Below are positions 29,451 to 39,374 of a stretch of DNA of 64,000 nucleotides, piece after piece. The stretch is from JBBRZM01 sp963813635 (GTDB taxonomy: Bacteria; Actinomycetota; Acidimicrobiia; IMCC26256; JBBRZM01). The position numbers and the translations under genes are program-made. Where the stretch lies: positions 930,001 through 994,000 of the forward strand of contig CAWEZO010000007.1 of NCBI GenBank assembly GCA_963813635.1, read 5' to 3'. Every line of letters starts with the position of its first letter. Within the stretch, counting starts at the first letter, position 1. The notes under the pieces are model-generated. The model was not told the DNA's origin and did not search any database. It saw nothing but the letters and a program-made list of their open reading frames with translations.

Positions 29451-31038
29451 CGTCGTCGCGCTCGGTGGCGCGAGCCGCGGCAGGCATGGGTGCGGCAGCA
29501 GCGGTCTCGCGTGGCTTCGGATTCGTCCGGGTGCTCGTCGTCGCGGCGGTGCTCGGCACCACGTACCTCGGCAACACGTTCCAGGCATCGAACTCCGTGT
29601 CGAACGTGCTCTTCGAGTTGCTGGCCGCGGGTGCGCTCTCGGCCGTGTTGGTCCCGACGTTCGTCGAGCTGCTCGACCGTGGCGACCAGCGGCGCACCGA
29701 ACACCTGGCCAACAGCGTGCTCGGGCTTGCCCTGGTCGTGCTCGGCGCGATCACGCTGGTCGGAGTCATTGGGGCGCCCTGGCTCGCGCAGGTGCTGTCG
29801 AGCGGTGCGAGCGACGCGCACATCGCTGCCGAGCAGGCGAGCCTCGCCACGTTCCTGCTTCGCTTCTTCGTGCCACAACTGCTGCTGTACGCGCTCGGTG
29901 CCGTCGCAATCGCCGTGCTCTACGCGCAGCGCCGATTTGTCGTCACCGCTGCCGCGCCGATCGCCAGCACCGTGGTCATCGTGATCGCAATGGTGGTGTT
30001 CCGGCTGCTGGTGGGACCGGGAGAGCCCGGTCTCGATCTCACGACCGCCGAGAAGCTCACCCTGGCCCTCGGGGGCACCCTCGGCGTCGCCGGTTTCGTC
30101 GCCGTACCCACCATCGCGCTGTGGCGGCGGGGCTTTCGACTGCGACCGCGCCTCACCCGGAACGATCCGGAGGTGCACCGGCTGCTCCGGCTGTCGAGCT
30201 GGGCGATCTTCCAGCACGCCGGCTTCGGATTGCTGCTCGGCGCCTCGCTCATTGTGGGCAACGGCGTCGCCGGTGGCGTGGTCGCGTATCAGGTGGCGTT
30301 CGTGTTCTTCCTCGCGCCGTACGCGGTGCTCGCGCAGCCGATCCACACGACGATCCTCCCCGAGATCTCGATCGACGCGGCGCGCAATGATCACGACGCG
30401 TTCCGCGCGTTCGCTGTGCTGGGCGCTCGACAGCATGGCGGTGCTCGTCGTGCCGGTATCGGCCGGGATGATCGCGCTGTCAGTGCCGATCATGCGGGTT
30501 GTCGCGTTCGGGCACGCCGACCAGTCGGGCGGCGTGGACCTCCTCGCCGCGGCCCTGGCTTCGCTCTCGATTGGATTGTTCGCCTACGGCGCGTTCCTCC
30601 TGTTCGCGCGGGCGTACTACGCGCTGGGCAACAGCCGCACACCCGCTGTCGTGGCGATGGTGACCGCGTTCGTCGGTGTCGGGGTGATGGCAGTGGGCGG
30701 CGCACTGACCGAGGGCTCGGCCAAGGTCGCGGCGCTCGGAATCGGCAATAGCGTCGCCTACCTGCTCGGCGCGACCTGGCTCGCAGTCGGCTTGTCGCCG
30801 CGAGACGGGCCATCCCGTGATCCCGCGCGCGCTGCCGCGAGTGCTCGTGTTGTCGGTCGGCATCGGTGCGGCCGCGTGGTGGGTCGAGCGGACGATCGCG
30901 CCCACGGGTCGCGTTGCGACCCTGATCGTGCTGGTCGTGCTCACCGCGATCGGCGCCGCGCTGTATTGGGCCGGACTGAAGCTGCTCGGTGGCCCGCGGC
31001 CGGCGCTGCATCCCATCACGACGGGTGTCGACGAATGA
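29447..31038 (+). CDS. murJ: Lipid II flippase MurJ (two frameshifts)
   Basis: About 530 residues, the MOP-exporter family with 14 predicted membrane helices. It starts SRSVARAAAGMGAAAAVSRGF, with GNTFQASNSVSNVLFELLAAGALSAVLVP in helices 1-2 (the charged/polar lipid II site region). Later blocks are FLAPYAVLAQPIHTTILPEIS and, in a second frame, FARAYYALGNSRTP. The last helices are in a third frame (VLSVGIGAAAWWVER). Frame changes lie near 30425 and 30810. It flips lipid II across the membrane for peptidoglycan synthesis. Coupling to steA-mctB forms an envelope operon. Confidence 0.92.
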
Positions 31039-33353
31039 GCGGATGGAAGCGCGCCGCGGTCGGCGCCTTCATGGGAGCGTGCGTCCTCGCGGGCGTCGTG
31101 AGCCCGGCGGCAGCCGCGCCGGACGTGCCGGTCGCCGACCGAGCGCGGCCGCGACGGTTGCTCATCATCTCGCTGCCCGACGTCGTGTGGGACAACCTCG
31201 GGATCGGACCCATGCCCAACCTCAATCCTCTGCTCGACGACTCCGCCATCGCGGATCTGACCACCCGTGCCGTGCGGCGCAGCACGAAGCTGGGCGACGG
31301 CTACCTCACCATCAGCGCCGGCACCCGGGCGATCGGCGACGGTGTCACCGACGGCAACGGCTACGAGGTGGGCGAGCCCTTCGGGCGCGACAGCGCCGGC
31401 GAGGTGTTCCAGCAGCGAACCGGCCGCACCGTCACGCACGGCCTGGTCCAGCTCGACCTGGCGTCGATTCTCGACAAGAACGGCGCGTTGCTGTTCGACG
31501 CGAAGATTGGGGCGCTCGGTGACGCCCTCGCGGCTGCGAAGTACTCGCGCGCCGTGATCGGCAACGGCGACGGCGACGATCCCGACACGCTCACCACGGG
31601 GGCACCGACACGCCGGCGGTATGCCGTGAACGCGCTGATGGGGTCGGCCGGCACGGTTCCGGCAGGGAGCGTCGGTCCCGCGCTCCTGCAGCGGGATACG
31701 AATGCCCCGTTCGGTCAGCGCTTCGACATCCAACAGGTCGAGCAGTCGTTCCAGGCGGTCTGGAAGCCGAGATCGGTCGTGTTGGTCGAGGCCTCCGACC
31801 TCGTGCGCGCCGATGTGTACCGCGTGAAAGCGACGCCCGCGCGACGCAATGCACAACTCCGCCAGGCGCTGCAGCGCACCGACGAGCTCGTCGGTCGTCT
31901 GCTCCGGCACGTGGATCTCGAGCGCGATGTCGTGATGGTGATCGGGCCCGCCAACCCGAAGCGCGCCGTCGGGCTCACGGTCGCCGGGTTGCACGCGCCG
32001 GGGCTCAGCCCGGGCCTCCTTCGTTCCGCGACCACCCGCCGATCCGGTTTCGTGCAGTTGGTTGACGTGGCGCCGACGGTCCTCGCACAACTGGGTATTG
32101 ACCGGCCCCAGTCGATGGAGGGACGCCCGTTCGAGCGAGGGGCGACCGGGGGATCGGCGGCGGACCGGCGTTCGTTCCTCATCGCCGCCAACCGCGCCGC
32201 GGTCTTCCGCGACGAGCGTGTCGGCGAAGCGGCCGCTGTGTTCGTCGTCGCGCAGCTCGCGCTGCTCGTGCTCACCGCGTGGGCGCTGCTGCGCCGAACG
32301 ACGACCCGCGCGCGGTGGCGGCTCGCGTGGTTCGCTGTCGCCGTCCTCGGCTTCGTCCCCGCGATCTATCTCGCGCGGTTGCTGCCGTTCTATCGATACG
32401 GCACGGTGGCCTACTGGACCTTCGTGGTGCTGGTTTCGACGGTGCTCGCCGGCCTGTGGATGCGCGTCGGACGGCGGAACCCGCTCGACGCGTTGCTCGG
32501 TGCGCTCGGCCTCACCATCGCGGTGCTGATCGGCGACGTGTTGGCCGGTGCGCCGTTGCAGCTGAATAGTGCGTTCGGGTATTCGCCGACTGTTGCCGGT
32601 CGCTTCGCCGGATACGGCAATCTCGCGTTCTCCTCGCTGGCCGCGTCAGCCGTGCTGCTCGCGGCACTCGTGGCCCATCGCGTCGGTGGCAGACGAGGCG
32701 CCTGGTGTGGCATCGCCGTGCTCGCGATCGCAATGGTTGCCGACGCCATGCCCTTCTGGGGCGGCGATGTGGGCGGGGTGCTCTCGATGGTGCCGACATT
32801 CGCGATCATGGCCTGGCTGCTGCTCGGTTTTCGGGTGCGCGTGCGGACGGCGGTCGCGGCCGCCGCCGCCGCCATCGTTGCCCTCGTCGCGTTGGGTCTC
32901 CTCGACCTGTCGCGGCCGGCCGACGAGCGCACCCACCTCGGCCGGTTGTTCGAGCAGCTCGGCGGCGGCGGCGAAGCAAACGTGTCGACCACGATCCACC
33001 GCAAGCTGGCCGCCAACATGGGCACGCTGTTCACCTCGGTGTGGGCCTGGACGGTACCGATCGCCGTCGTGGTGCTCATCTTCATGGCGTACTTGATGCA
33101 CCGTGCGCCCGGACGGGTGGTGGCGGTGAAGGCTGCAATTCCCGAATGGCGTGCCGCGTGCATCGGCTTGGCAGTGCTCGCCGTGCTCGGATTCGGGCTG
33201 AATGACTCCGGAATCGCGGTTCCGGGCGTGATGCTGGGCGTGTTTCTTCCGGTGCTGGTGTACGTGTTGGTGCGCGTCCCCGACGCCGAGGCGCCGGTCG
33301 ACGACGACGTCGCGACGACGCGCGCGCCGCAGTTGCCCGTGCCAACGCCATGA
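31035..33353 (+). CDS. Membrane alkaline-phosphatase-superfamily protein
   Basis: 772 residues with an N-terminal signal sequence (KRAAVGAFMGACVLAGVVSP, cleavage near AAAAPD). Residues ~35-400 are an extracellular domain resembling the alkaline-phosphatase/sulfatase fold (RRLLIISLPDVVWDNL, DDSAIADLTTRAVRR, and late FVQLVDVAPTVLAQLGID with SMEGRPF). Residues ~410-760 hold about ten membrane helices. A similar protein is often found next to murJ in Actinobacteria. I infer a role with envelope lipids or polymers. The classical nucleophile of the phosphatase family could not be assigned. It overlaps both neighbours by 4 bases. Confidence 0.72.
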   Translation: MSGWKRAAVGAFMGACVLAGVVSPAAAAPDVPVADRARPRRLLIISLPDVVWDNLGIGPMPNLNPLLDDSAIADLTTRAVRRSTKLGDGYLTISAGTRAIGDGVTDGNGYEVGEPFGRDSAGEVFQQRTGRTVTHGLVQLDLASILDKNGALLFDAKIGALGDALAAAKYSRAVIGNGDGDDPDTLTTGAPTRRRYAVNALMGSAGTVPAGSVGPALLQRDTNAPFGQRFDIQQVEQSFQAVWKPRSVVLVEASDLVRADVYRVKATPARRNAQLRQALQRTDELVGRLLRHVDLERDVVMVIGPANPKRAVGLTVAGLHAPGLSPGLLRSATTRRSGFVQLVDVAPTVLAQLGIDRPQSMEGRPFERGATGGSAADRRSFLIAANRAAVFRDERVGEAAAVFVVAQLALLVLTAWALLRRTTTRARWRLAWFAVAVLGFVPAIYLARLLPFYRYGTVAYWTFVVLVSTVLAGLWMRVGRRNPLDALLGALGLTIAVLIGDVLAGAPLQLNSAFGYSPTVAGRFAGYGNLAFSSLAASAVLLAALVAHRVGGRRGAWCGIAVLAIAMVADAMPFWGGDVGGVLSMVPTFAIMAWLLLGFRVRVRTAVAAAAAAIVALVALGLLDLSRPADERTHLGRLFEQLGGGGEANVSTTIHRKLAANMGTLFTSVWAWTVPIAVVVLIFMAYLMHRAPGRVVAVKAAIPEWRAACIGLAVLAVLGFGLNDSGIAVPGVMLGVFLPVLVYVLVRVPDAEAPVDDDVATTRAPQLPVPTP

Positions 33354-34186
33354 GCGTCGTCGCCGCGCTCGTGGTCGGTGTGATCACGGTGCGATGCCTC
33401 CGGCTCGGCGCGGAGGACATGTTGCGTGCCCCGACGCTGATGCGACACAACTATCGCGATCGCATCGTGCCGACCGCGGGTGGCGTGCTGATCGTGCTCG
33501 CAGTCCTGGTGGTCGAAGCGGGCCGCGTGGCATTGGGCGCCATCGACATCGGGCGCAACGGCCTCACCGAGGCTCGGAGCCTGGTGCTGTTCGCGGCGTT
33601 CGGGTTCGCCCTGCTCGGCTTGATCGACGACCTGCTGGCTCAGGGTGACGACCGCGGGTTTCGCGGGCACCTGCGTGCCCTGCGCGAAGGCCGGCTGACC
33701 ACGGGATTCCTGAAGCTGTTCGGAGGCGCCGGCATCGCGGTCGTGCTCGTCGCGAGCCCCGGATTCGCCACCGGGCGCCGGTTGCTCGTCGACGCGCTGC
33801 TCATCGCTCTCGCAGCGAACCTAGCCAACCTGTTCGACCGCGCGCCGGGACGCGTCATCAAGGTCGGCATCGTCGCCTACGTGCCGCTCGCGATCGCGCT
33901 CGGTCCGAGCGACATTGGCGTCGCCATCGCGCTCGTCATGGGCGCCGCTTTCGGTCTGCTGGGCGACGATCTGTACGAACACCTCATGCTCGGTGACACG
34001 GGCGCGAACGTCATCGGTGCGGTGCTCGGGCTTGGTGTGGTCATCGGCTTGAGCGAAACCGCGCGCCTTACGGTGCTGATAGTCGTCGCCGCGCTCAATA
34101 TCGCCGCGGAGCTGGTGTCGTTCGGCGCGGTGATCGACCGGGTCCCGCCGGTGCGCGCGGTGGACCACTGGGGACGGCGTCCCTGA
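33350..34186 (+). CDS. Polyprenyl-phosphate glycosyl-1-phosphate transferase-like, GT4/MraY-WecA type
   Basis: 278 residues, polytopic. Motifs of the MraY/WecA superfamily: RDRIVPTAGGVLIVLAVLV, ALLGLIDDLLAQGDDRGFRG (the DD motif, Mg binding), NLANLFDRAPGRVIKVG (NxxNxxDGxxG-like, with R in place of the first G) and EHLMLGDTGANVIGAVLG. Normal WecA/MraY proteins are 320-400 residues with 10-11 helices, so this is a short form lacking the first helices. It may transfer a sugar phosphate to a lipid carrier. It is the last gene of the envelope run. Confidence 0.8.
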   Translation: MSVVAALVVGVITVRCLRLGAEDMLRAPTLMRHNYRDRIVPTAGGVLIVLAVLVVEAGRVALGAIDIGRNGLTEARSLVLFAAFGFALLGLIDDLLAQGDDRGFRGHLRALREGRLTTGFLKLFGGAGIAVVLVASPGFATGRRLLVDALLIALAANLANLFDRAPGRVIKVGIVAYVPLAIALGPSDIGVAIALVMGAAFGLLGDDLYEHLMLGDTGANVIGAVLGLGVVIGLSETARLTVLIVVAALNIAAELVSFGAVIDRVPPVRAVDHWGRRP

Positions 34187-34189
34187 GCT

Positions 34190-35639
34190 TCACGTCGGCC
34201 GGCAGTTGCGTTTCTCGTAGAGCACACGCTTGCCGCCGTAGCGGGCCTTGACGTGGTAGCCCGCGACTCCCAGCCGCTCGGGTAGACCGTGTAACTGGTT
34301 GTACCGGTTCGACCACACGAGCACCGCGCACACGTCGGGCGCGTTCGCGCCTGCGCGCGACGTTTTCGGCGGTGACGTCGCCTTGCTGGATCCGCTGCAC
34401 CGACCCGTCCACGAAGAAGCCCGGGGTACGCACGCCGGCGCGCCAGAGGAAGCCGGGCTCATCGCTGATCCCAAGCGCACCCGAGGGGAGACGACGAAGG
34501 TCGCGCTCCACCGCGGCGGCGGCCCCTCGATACGGCCGGGGCCAGAGCATCGGGCGCGCGTTGAGCCAGTACAGCGGTGCGACCAGTACGGCCGCGACGA
34601 TCAGCACCCGCCCCGGCGGAGGAGAGAGCGCCGCGAGGAGCGCGATCGGCGCGATGAGATGCGCGAGATGTGGTCGCCACATCGCCGGCTCGAGCATGAG
34701 GAACAGCACTTGCGCGCCGAGCCAGAGCGCGAGCACTCCCACCGCCGGCATCCCGGGGACCGACGGCGTGGACGGCGGCGCGGTCGGCCGCCGGCGCGTC
34801 AGCGCGAACGTCACCAGGGCCAGCGCCGCGAAGATCACCACTGCCAGATCGCGGGTGCACAGGGTCGAGACGATCTTGCTCGCATTGCCCGCGTACGAGG
34901 CGATGCGTTTGGCGTCCTGGTGGTATGCGATCGACTGGTCCCAGACCCGCGAGAAGCCCCAGGGGAGTGTGGCCGCCAGCCCGACGGCGACTGCGGCGCC
35001 CACCGCCGCGGCGCAGTCGGCCACCCGGCGCCGGGCGAGCAGCAGCAGTCCGATCGGCACCGCGGCCGGCAGCACGAGGGCCTTGATCGAGAGCGCGGCG
35101 CCGAGCGCGAGGCCGCAGACCACGCCGCGGCGTGTCGATGGTTCGGCTCGGTACGCGAAGGCGCACGCCACCGCGATGAGGCTGAGCGCGAGCGCGGGCC
35201 CGTCGGACGTGATCGGAGCGGTCGTGTACAGCACCGATCCGCTCGTCGTCACCAGCACCGCCGCGAGCACGGCGCCGTAGCGTGTCGTGATTCGCCGTCC
35301 GATCGCGTAGGTCGCGACCGTCAGCGCCGCCGCCGACAGCACCGGCACGAGGCGCGGGCCGTCGAGGGTGCGGAACCCCAGCACGTCGGCCAGCCACACG
35401 AGGGGCAGGAAGAGCGGGCCCTGTGGCGAGAAGATCTGCTTGAACGGTTGCTGGCCGGCGCGCATCGCGAGCGCCGAGGAGCCGAACACCCCGTCGTCGA
35501 ACGTGATGTGCCGCGTCGCGAAGAACGAGGGAACACGGATGAGGACTGCGGCCGCGGCCAGGATCGCCGCGTCGCGCCGCCAGACGTGTCGCGTCGCGCT
35601 TGACTGCACCTCCACGCTTGCCACAGTCGATGCCGGCAT
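34190..35639 (-). CDS. Polytopic glycosyltransferase-like membrane protein, GT-C/ArnT type (frameshifted)
   Basis: About 485 residues with 9-11 hydrophobic helices. The first periplasmic loop has the GT-C style acidic motif (RHITFDDGVFGSSALAMRAG), then FSPQGPLFLPLVWLADVLGF. A later APITSDGPALALSLIAVACA block is also typical. The C-terminal domain starts RDLRRLPSGALGISDEPGFL and switches frame near 34355 to DVCAVLVWSNRYNQLHGLPE. Such proteins transfer sugars from polyprenyl-phosphate donors at the outer face of the membrane. The substrate is unknown. It is convergent with the GT4 gene. Confidence 0.75.
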
Positions 35640-35817
35640 CCCAGCACCGTACCGAACCAGCCGTCGGTGACTCCGGCACCGGTCACGGGTATCGAGCGGG
35701 GCGCATGGTAACTTCGCTCGTTGTCCAGCCCGTCGATCTGATCGCTCGGATCGCGCGGCCGGAAGGGGTCAAGTGGAGTCGTCCGCAGGGCGTGTCCGAA
35801 GCTCCGGGGGGTTGTGA

Positions 35818-37473
35818 GTGGCGAAGCACATCTTCGTGACCGGTGGCGTGGCCTCGAGCCTCGGCAAGGGCCTCACCGCATCTTCGCTCGGCCGGCTGCT
35901 CAAGGCACGGGGTCTCCGGGTGACCATGCAAAAGCTCGACCCGTACATCAATGTCGATCCGGGCACGATGAACCCGTTCCAACACGGCGAGGTCTTCGTC
36001 ACCGACGATGGCGGCGAGACCGATCTCGATCTCGGCCACTACGAGCGCTTCGTCGACGTGCCGCTCTCCAAGAAGTCCAACGCCACGACCGGTTCGATCT
36101 ACCAGGAAGTGCTCGCGAAAGAACGGCGTGGCGCGTACCTCGGACAGACCGTGCAGGTGATCCCGCACATCACGAACGAGATCAAGGATCGCATCGTGCG
36201 TCTCGCCGACGACGACGTCGACGTGGTCATCACCGAGGTCGGCGGTACGGTAGGCGACATCGAGATCCTCCCGTTTCTCGAGGCGATCCGGCAGTTCCGC
36301 AAGGATGTCGGCCGCGACAACGTGTTCTACGTGCACGTCACGCTGGTGCCGTTCATCGGTCCGTCGGGCGAGCAGAAGACGAAGCCGACGCAGCACTCGG
36401 TGACGGAGCTCCGCAGCCGCGGCATCCAGCCTGATGCGATCGTGTGCCGTTCCGACCGGCCGATCGCCACGCGGCTCAAGGAGAAGATCTCGCAACTTTG
36501 CGACGTGCCCGAGGAAGGCATCGTGTCCGCGGTCGACGCCGACAGTCTCTACGAGATCCCGCTCGTGCTCCACGACGAGGGTCTCGACGATTACGTCTGC
36601 CGGGTGCTGTGTCTCGACCAACACGAGCCCGATCTCACCGAGTGGCGCAAGCTCGTGCAACGAGTTGCCGCGGCCGACCTCGACGTGCACATCGGACTCG
36701 TCGGCAAGTACGTCAACTTGCCCGACGCGTACCTGTCCGTCGTCGAGGCACTACGGCACGGGGGCTATCTCTGCGGCGCGAAGGTCATCATCGACTGGAT
36801 CGCGTCCGACGACGCCGAAGGCCTGCTCGCCGAAGGCCGCCTCCGTGATCTCGACGGCATCGTGATCCCGGGCGGGTTCGGCTTCCGGGGCATCGAAGGA
36901 AAGATCACGGCCGCCGGCTACGCGCGGGAGCACGACATCCCGTTCCTCGGCCTGTGCCTCGGCATGCAATGCGCTGTGATCGAGTTCGCGCGCGACGGGT
37001 GTGGGCTCGCGGGGGCCAACTCCAGCGAGTTCGACCCGCACACACCGCACCCCGTGATCAACCTCATGGACGAGCAACGCGAGATCGTCGACATGGGCGG
37101 CACGATGCGCCTCGGCGCCTATCCGGCCAAGCTCGCGCCGGGCACCCGCGTCTACGAGGCGTACGGCCAAGAGGTCGTCTACGAGCGGCACCGGCATCGC
37201 TACGAGGTCAACAACAAGTACCGCCGTCGCTTCGAGGAAGCGGGTCTGGTGTGCTCGGGCACGTCGCCCGACGACCGGCTGGTCGAGTTCATCGAGCTTC
37301 CGCGCGGCGTGCACCCGTTCTTCGTGGCCACGCAGGCGCATCCCGAGTTCAAGAGCCGGCCCGATCGTCCCCACCCACTGTTTGCGGCGTTCGTCGCGGC
37401 GGCGCGTGACCGCGCGGAGGGCCGTGCCCCGCGACTGCCCATCGACGAGCCGGTCGAGTCTCGGGCGCGGTGA
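35818..37473 (+). CDS. pyrG: CTP synthase
   Basis: 551 residues, complete. The synthetase domain starts MAKHIFVTGGVASSLGKGLT (P-loop), then PYINVDPGTMNPFQHGEVFV and ITEVGGTVGDIEILPFLEAI. The glutamine amidotransferase domain has VIPGGFGFRG, the nucleophile Cys in LGLCLGMQCAVIEFAR, and the His-Glu pair in ATQAHPEFKSRP. It makes CTP from UTP with glutamine. GTG 35818 is chosen to match the conserved N-terminus. It overlaps the nudix gene by 4 bases. Confidence 0.98.
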   Translation: MAKHIFVTGGVASSLGKGLTASSLGRLLKARGLRVTMQKLDPYINVDPGTMNPFQHGEVFVTDDGGETDLDLGHYERFVDVPLSKKSNATTGSIYQEVLAKERRGAYLGQTVQVIPHITNEIKDRIVRLADDDVDVVITEVGGTVGDIEILPFLEAIRQFRKDVGRDNVFYVHVTLVPFIGPSGEQKTKPTQHSVTELRSRGIQPDAIVCRSDRPIATRLKEKISQLCDVPEEGIVSAVDADSLYEIPLVLHDEGLDDYVCRVLCLDQHEPDLTEWRKLVQRVAAADLDVHIGLVGKYVNLPDAYLSVVEALRHGGYLCGAKVIIDWIASDDAEGLLAEGRLRDLDGIVIPGGFGFRGIEGKITAAGYAREHDIPFLGLCLGMQCAVIEFARDGCGLAGANSSEFDPHTPHPVINLMDEQREIVDMGGTMRLGAYPAKLAPGTRVYEAYGQEVVYERHRHRYEVNNKYRRRFEEAGLVCSGTSPDDRLVEFIELPRGVHPFFVATQAHPEFKSRPDRPHPLFAAFVAAARDRAEGRAPRLPIDEPVESRAR

Positions 37474-38036
37474 GCCAGTTCCGCGTCGTCGACTCCACGC
37501 CGGTGGTGAACGCCGGATTTCTCGCCGTGACCGAGGAACACGTCGCGGGCCCCGGCGACGAGTCGTTCACGCGGTACGTCGTGCGCCATCCCGGAGCGGT
37601 CGTCATGGTGCCGGTAGAGGATGACGGCGAGACGGTGTTGATGCTCCGGCAGTTTCGGGCGGCCACGGGCGGCGACCTCCTCGAGATTCCAGCCGGGAAG
37701 CGCGACGTCGACGGTGAACTCCCGGAGGAGACCGCTGTGCGCGAGCTGGAAGAGGAGCTTGCCCGCAAGCCGGGCCGGCTCGTCAAGCTATGCGAGTTCT
37801 TCAACTCACCCGGCTTCTGCGACGAGTACACGCACCTGTTTCTCGCGCTCGACCTGGCCGAGCTCGCAGCACCCGTCGCGGTCAACGCCGAGGAACGCGA
37901 GATGACAGTCGAGCGCGTTGCGCTACGCGACGTCGATCAACTCATCGCGACGCGCGAGATCATCGACGCCAAGAGCATCGTGGGGCTCCAGCTCGCACGC
38001 CGCTATCTCGCGGGGGAGTACGAAGGGCTCCGGTGA
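37470..38036 (+). CDS. ADP-ribose pyrophosphatase, Nudix family
   Basis: 188 residues. The Nudix box is GKRDVDGELPEETAVRELEEE, matching Gx5Ex7REUxEExGU apart from the late AR instead of E-G. Before it is MLRQFRAATGGDLLEIPAG, typical of NudF. It hydrolyses ADP-ribose or similar nucleoside diphosphate sugars. pyrG-nudF-xerD is the standard gene order in many Actinobacteria. GTG 37470 overlaps the pyrG stop, and the stop overlaps the xerD start. Confidence 0.92.
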   Translation: MSQFRVVDSTPVVNAGFLAVTEEHVAGPGDESFTRYVVRHPGAVVMVPVEDDGETVLMLRQFRAATGGDLLEIPAGKRDVDGELPEETAVRELEEELARKPGRLVKLCEFFNSPGFCDEYTHLFLALDLAELAAPVAVNAEEREMTVERVALRDVDQLIATREIIDAKSIVGLQLARRYLAGEYEGLR

Positions 38037-39016
38037 CCGCCTCCAACGGCTCGAAGCCAGACCGGCTGAGCCAGTTGCTCGCGGAGCACGAGATGTGGCT
38101 CACCGTCGAACGGGGGCTCTCTGCCAACACCCTCGGTGCGTACCGACGCGACCTTCGTCGGTACGCGACGTTCGTGCGCCGGCGCAAGGTTGCCGACCCC
38201 GCCGGCGTCGGCGAGTCGATGGTGCTCGAGTACGTCGAGCAGCTGAAGGCGGCGACCGACGATGAGGGCCGCCCACGCTACGCGCCGTCGTCCATCGCGC
38301 GCGCGCTCGTCGCGGTGCGCTCGTTTCATCGTTTCTGCGTCGACGAAGGGTTCGTCACGGTCGATCCGAGCGAGGAGGTCGGTGCCCCACGCGTGCCGGC
38401 GGGCATCCCAAAGGCGCTGACCGAGCCCGAGGTCGACGCGCTGCTCGGAAGCGTCATCGGTGACGATCCACGGGCGCAGCGCGATCGGGCCATCGTCGAG
38501 ATGCTGTACGCGAGCGGCATTCGCATCAGCGAGCTCGTCGGGCTCGACCGGGCCGATCTCGACCTCGAGGCCAGGCTCATGCGGGTGTTCGGTAAGGGCG
38601 ACAAGGAACGAATCGTGCCGCTCGGACGCACGGCCCGCGCCGCCGCCGACGCGTACCTCGCGAACGGCCGTCCCGCTCTGCAGAGGTCGCGGAACATCGG
38701 TCGCGACGTCGACGCGCTGTTCCTGAACGCGCGTGGCGGCCGGCTGAGCCGCCAGACGTGCTGGAAGATCGTGCGGACGGCGGGGGAGCGCGCCGGCCTC
38801 GGCGGTCGCCTCTCGCCCCACGTCCTCCGCCATTCGTGCGCGACCCATATGGTCGACCACGGGGCGGACATTCGAGTGGTGCAAGAGCTGCTCGGCCACG
38901 CGAGCCTGTCGACCACGCAGGTGTACACGAAGGTCTCGCCCGAGCGGCTCCGGGCCGTGTACGAGGCCGCCCACCCGCGAGCAACTGGAAGGTCAAGAGT
39001 GGCCCGGGGTGGGTAG
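38033..39016 (+). CDS. xerD: Site-specific tyrosine recombinase XerD
   Basis: About 327 residues. The N-terminal SAM-like core-binding domain (VERGLSANTLGAYRRDLRRY) is followed by the catalytic domain with R in YASGIRISELVGL, K in VFGKGDKERIVPLG, HxxR in LSPHVLRHSCATHMVDHGAD, H in LLGHASLSTTQ and the nucleophile Y in VYTKVSPERLRAVY. It resolves chromosome dimers at dif with XerC. The start is GTG 38033, overlapping the nudix stop by 4 bases. No frameshift. Confidence 0.95.
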   Translation: MTASNGSKPDRLSQLLAEHEMWLTVERGLSANTLGAYRRDLRRYATFVRRRKVADPAGVGESMVLEYVEQLKAATDDEGRPRYAPSSIARALVAVRSFHRFCVDEGFVTVDPSEEVGAPRVPAGIPKALTEPEVDALLGSVIGDDPRAQRDRAIVEMLYASGIRISELVGLDRADLDLEARLMRVFGKGDKERIVPLGRTARAAADAYLANGRPALQRSRNIGRDVDALFLNARGGRLSRQTCWKIVRTAGERAGLGGRLSPHVLRHSCATHMVDHGADIRVVQELLGHASLSTTQVYTKVSPERLRAVYEAAHPRATGRSRVARGG

Positions 39017-39025
39017 GATGACTGC

Positions 39026-39364
39026 ATGGCCGATACGACCCATGCGGTACTGCGCGACCAGCTGCAAGAGGAGCGCACCCGGCTTCGCGACCAGCTCCGC
39101 CAGATGGGCCACGGCTCCGACGACAGCCTCTCGTTCGATGGGGGCTTTGCCGACTCCGGCCAGGTGACCGCCGAGCGCGGCGAGGTCGACACGCTGGCGA
39201 GCACGCTGCTCGAGACGCTCCAGGAGATCGAGGACGCCCTCATCAAGTTCGACGCCGGCAACTACGGCCGGTGCGAGTCGTGCGGCGAGCCGATCGCTGC
39301 CGCCCGGCTCGAGGCGATGCCTGCCGCGCGGTACTGCATCACCTGCGCGTCCAAGCGACGCTGA
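39026..39364 (+). CDS. TraR/DksA-type zinc-finger protein
   Basis: 112 residues. An N-terminal coiled coil (RDQLQEERTRLRDQLRQM) is followed by a GFADSGQVTAERGEVDTLAS segment. The C-terminal zinc finger is CESCGEP...YCITC (C4), in the typical context ALIKFDAGNYGRCESCGEPI. DksA-family proteins bind RNA polymerase through the secondary channel. Actinobacterial short forms of this kind are widespread, but their exact function is not settled. Confidence 0.9.
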   Translation: MADTTHAVLRDQLQEERTRLRDQLRQMGHGSDDSLSFDGGFADSGQVTAERGEVDTLASTLLETLQEIEDALIKFDAGNYGRCESCGEPIAAARLEAMPAARYCITCASKRR

Positions 39365-39374
39365 GAGGTCCCAC

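Noticed and set aside
29402..30493. A 363-codon minus-strand frame over murJ
   Set aside because: It is hydrophilic, H/R/E-rich composition typical of an antisense shadow of a membrane protein gene.
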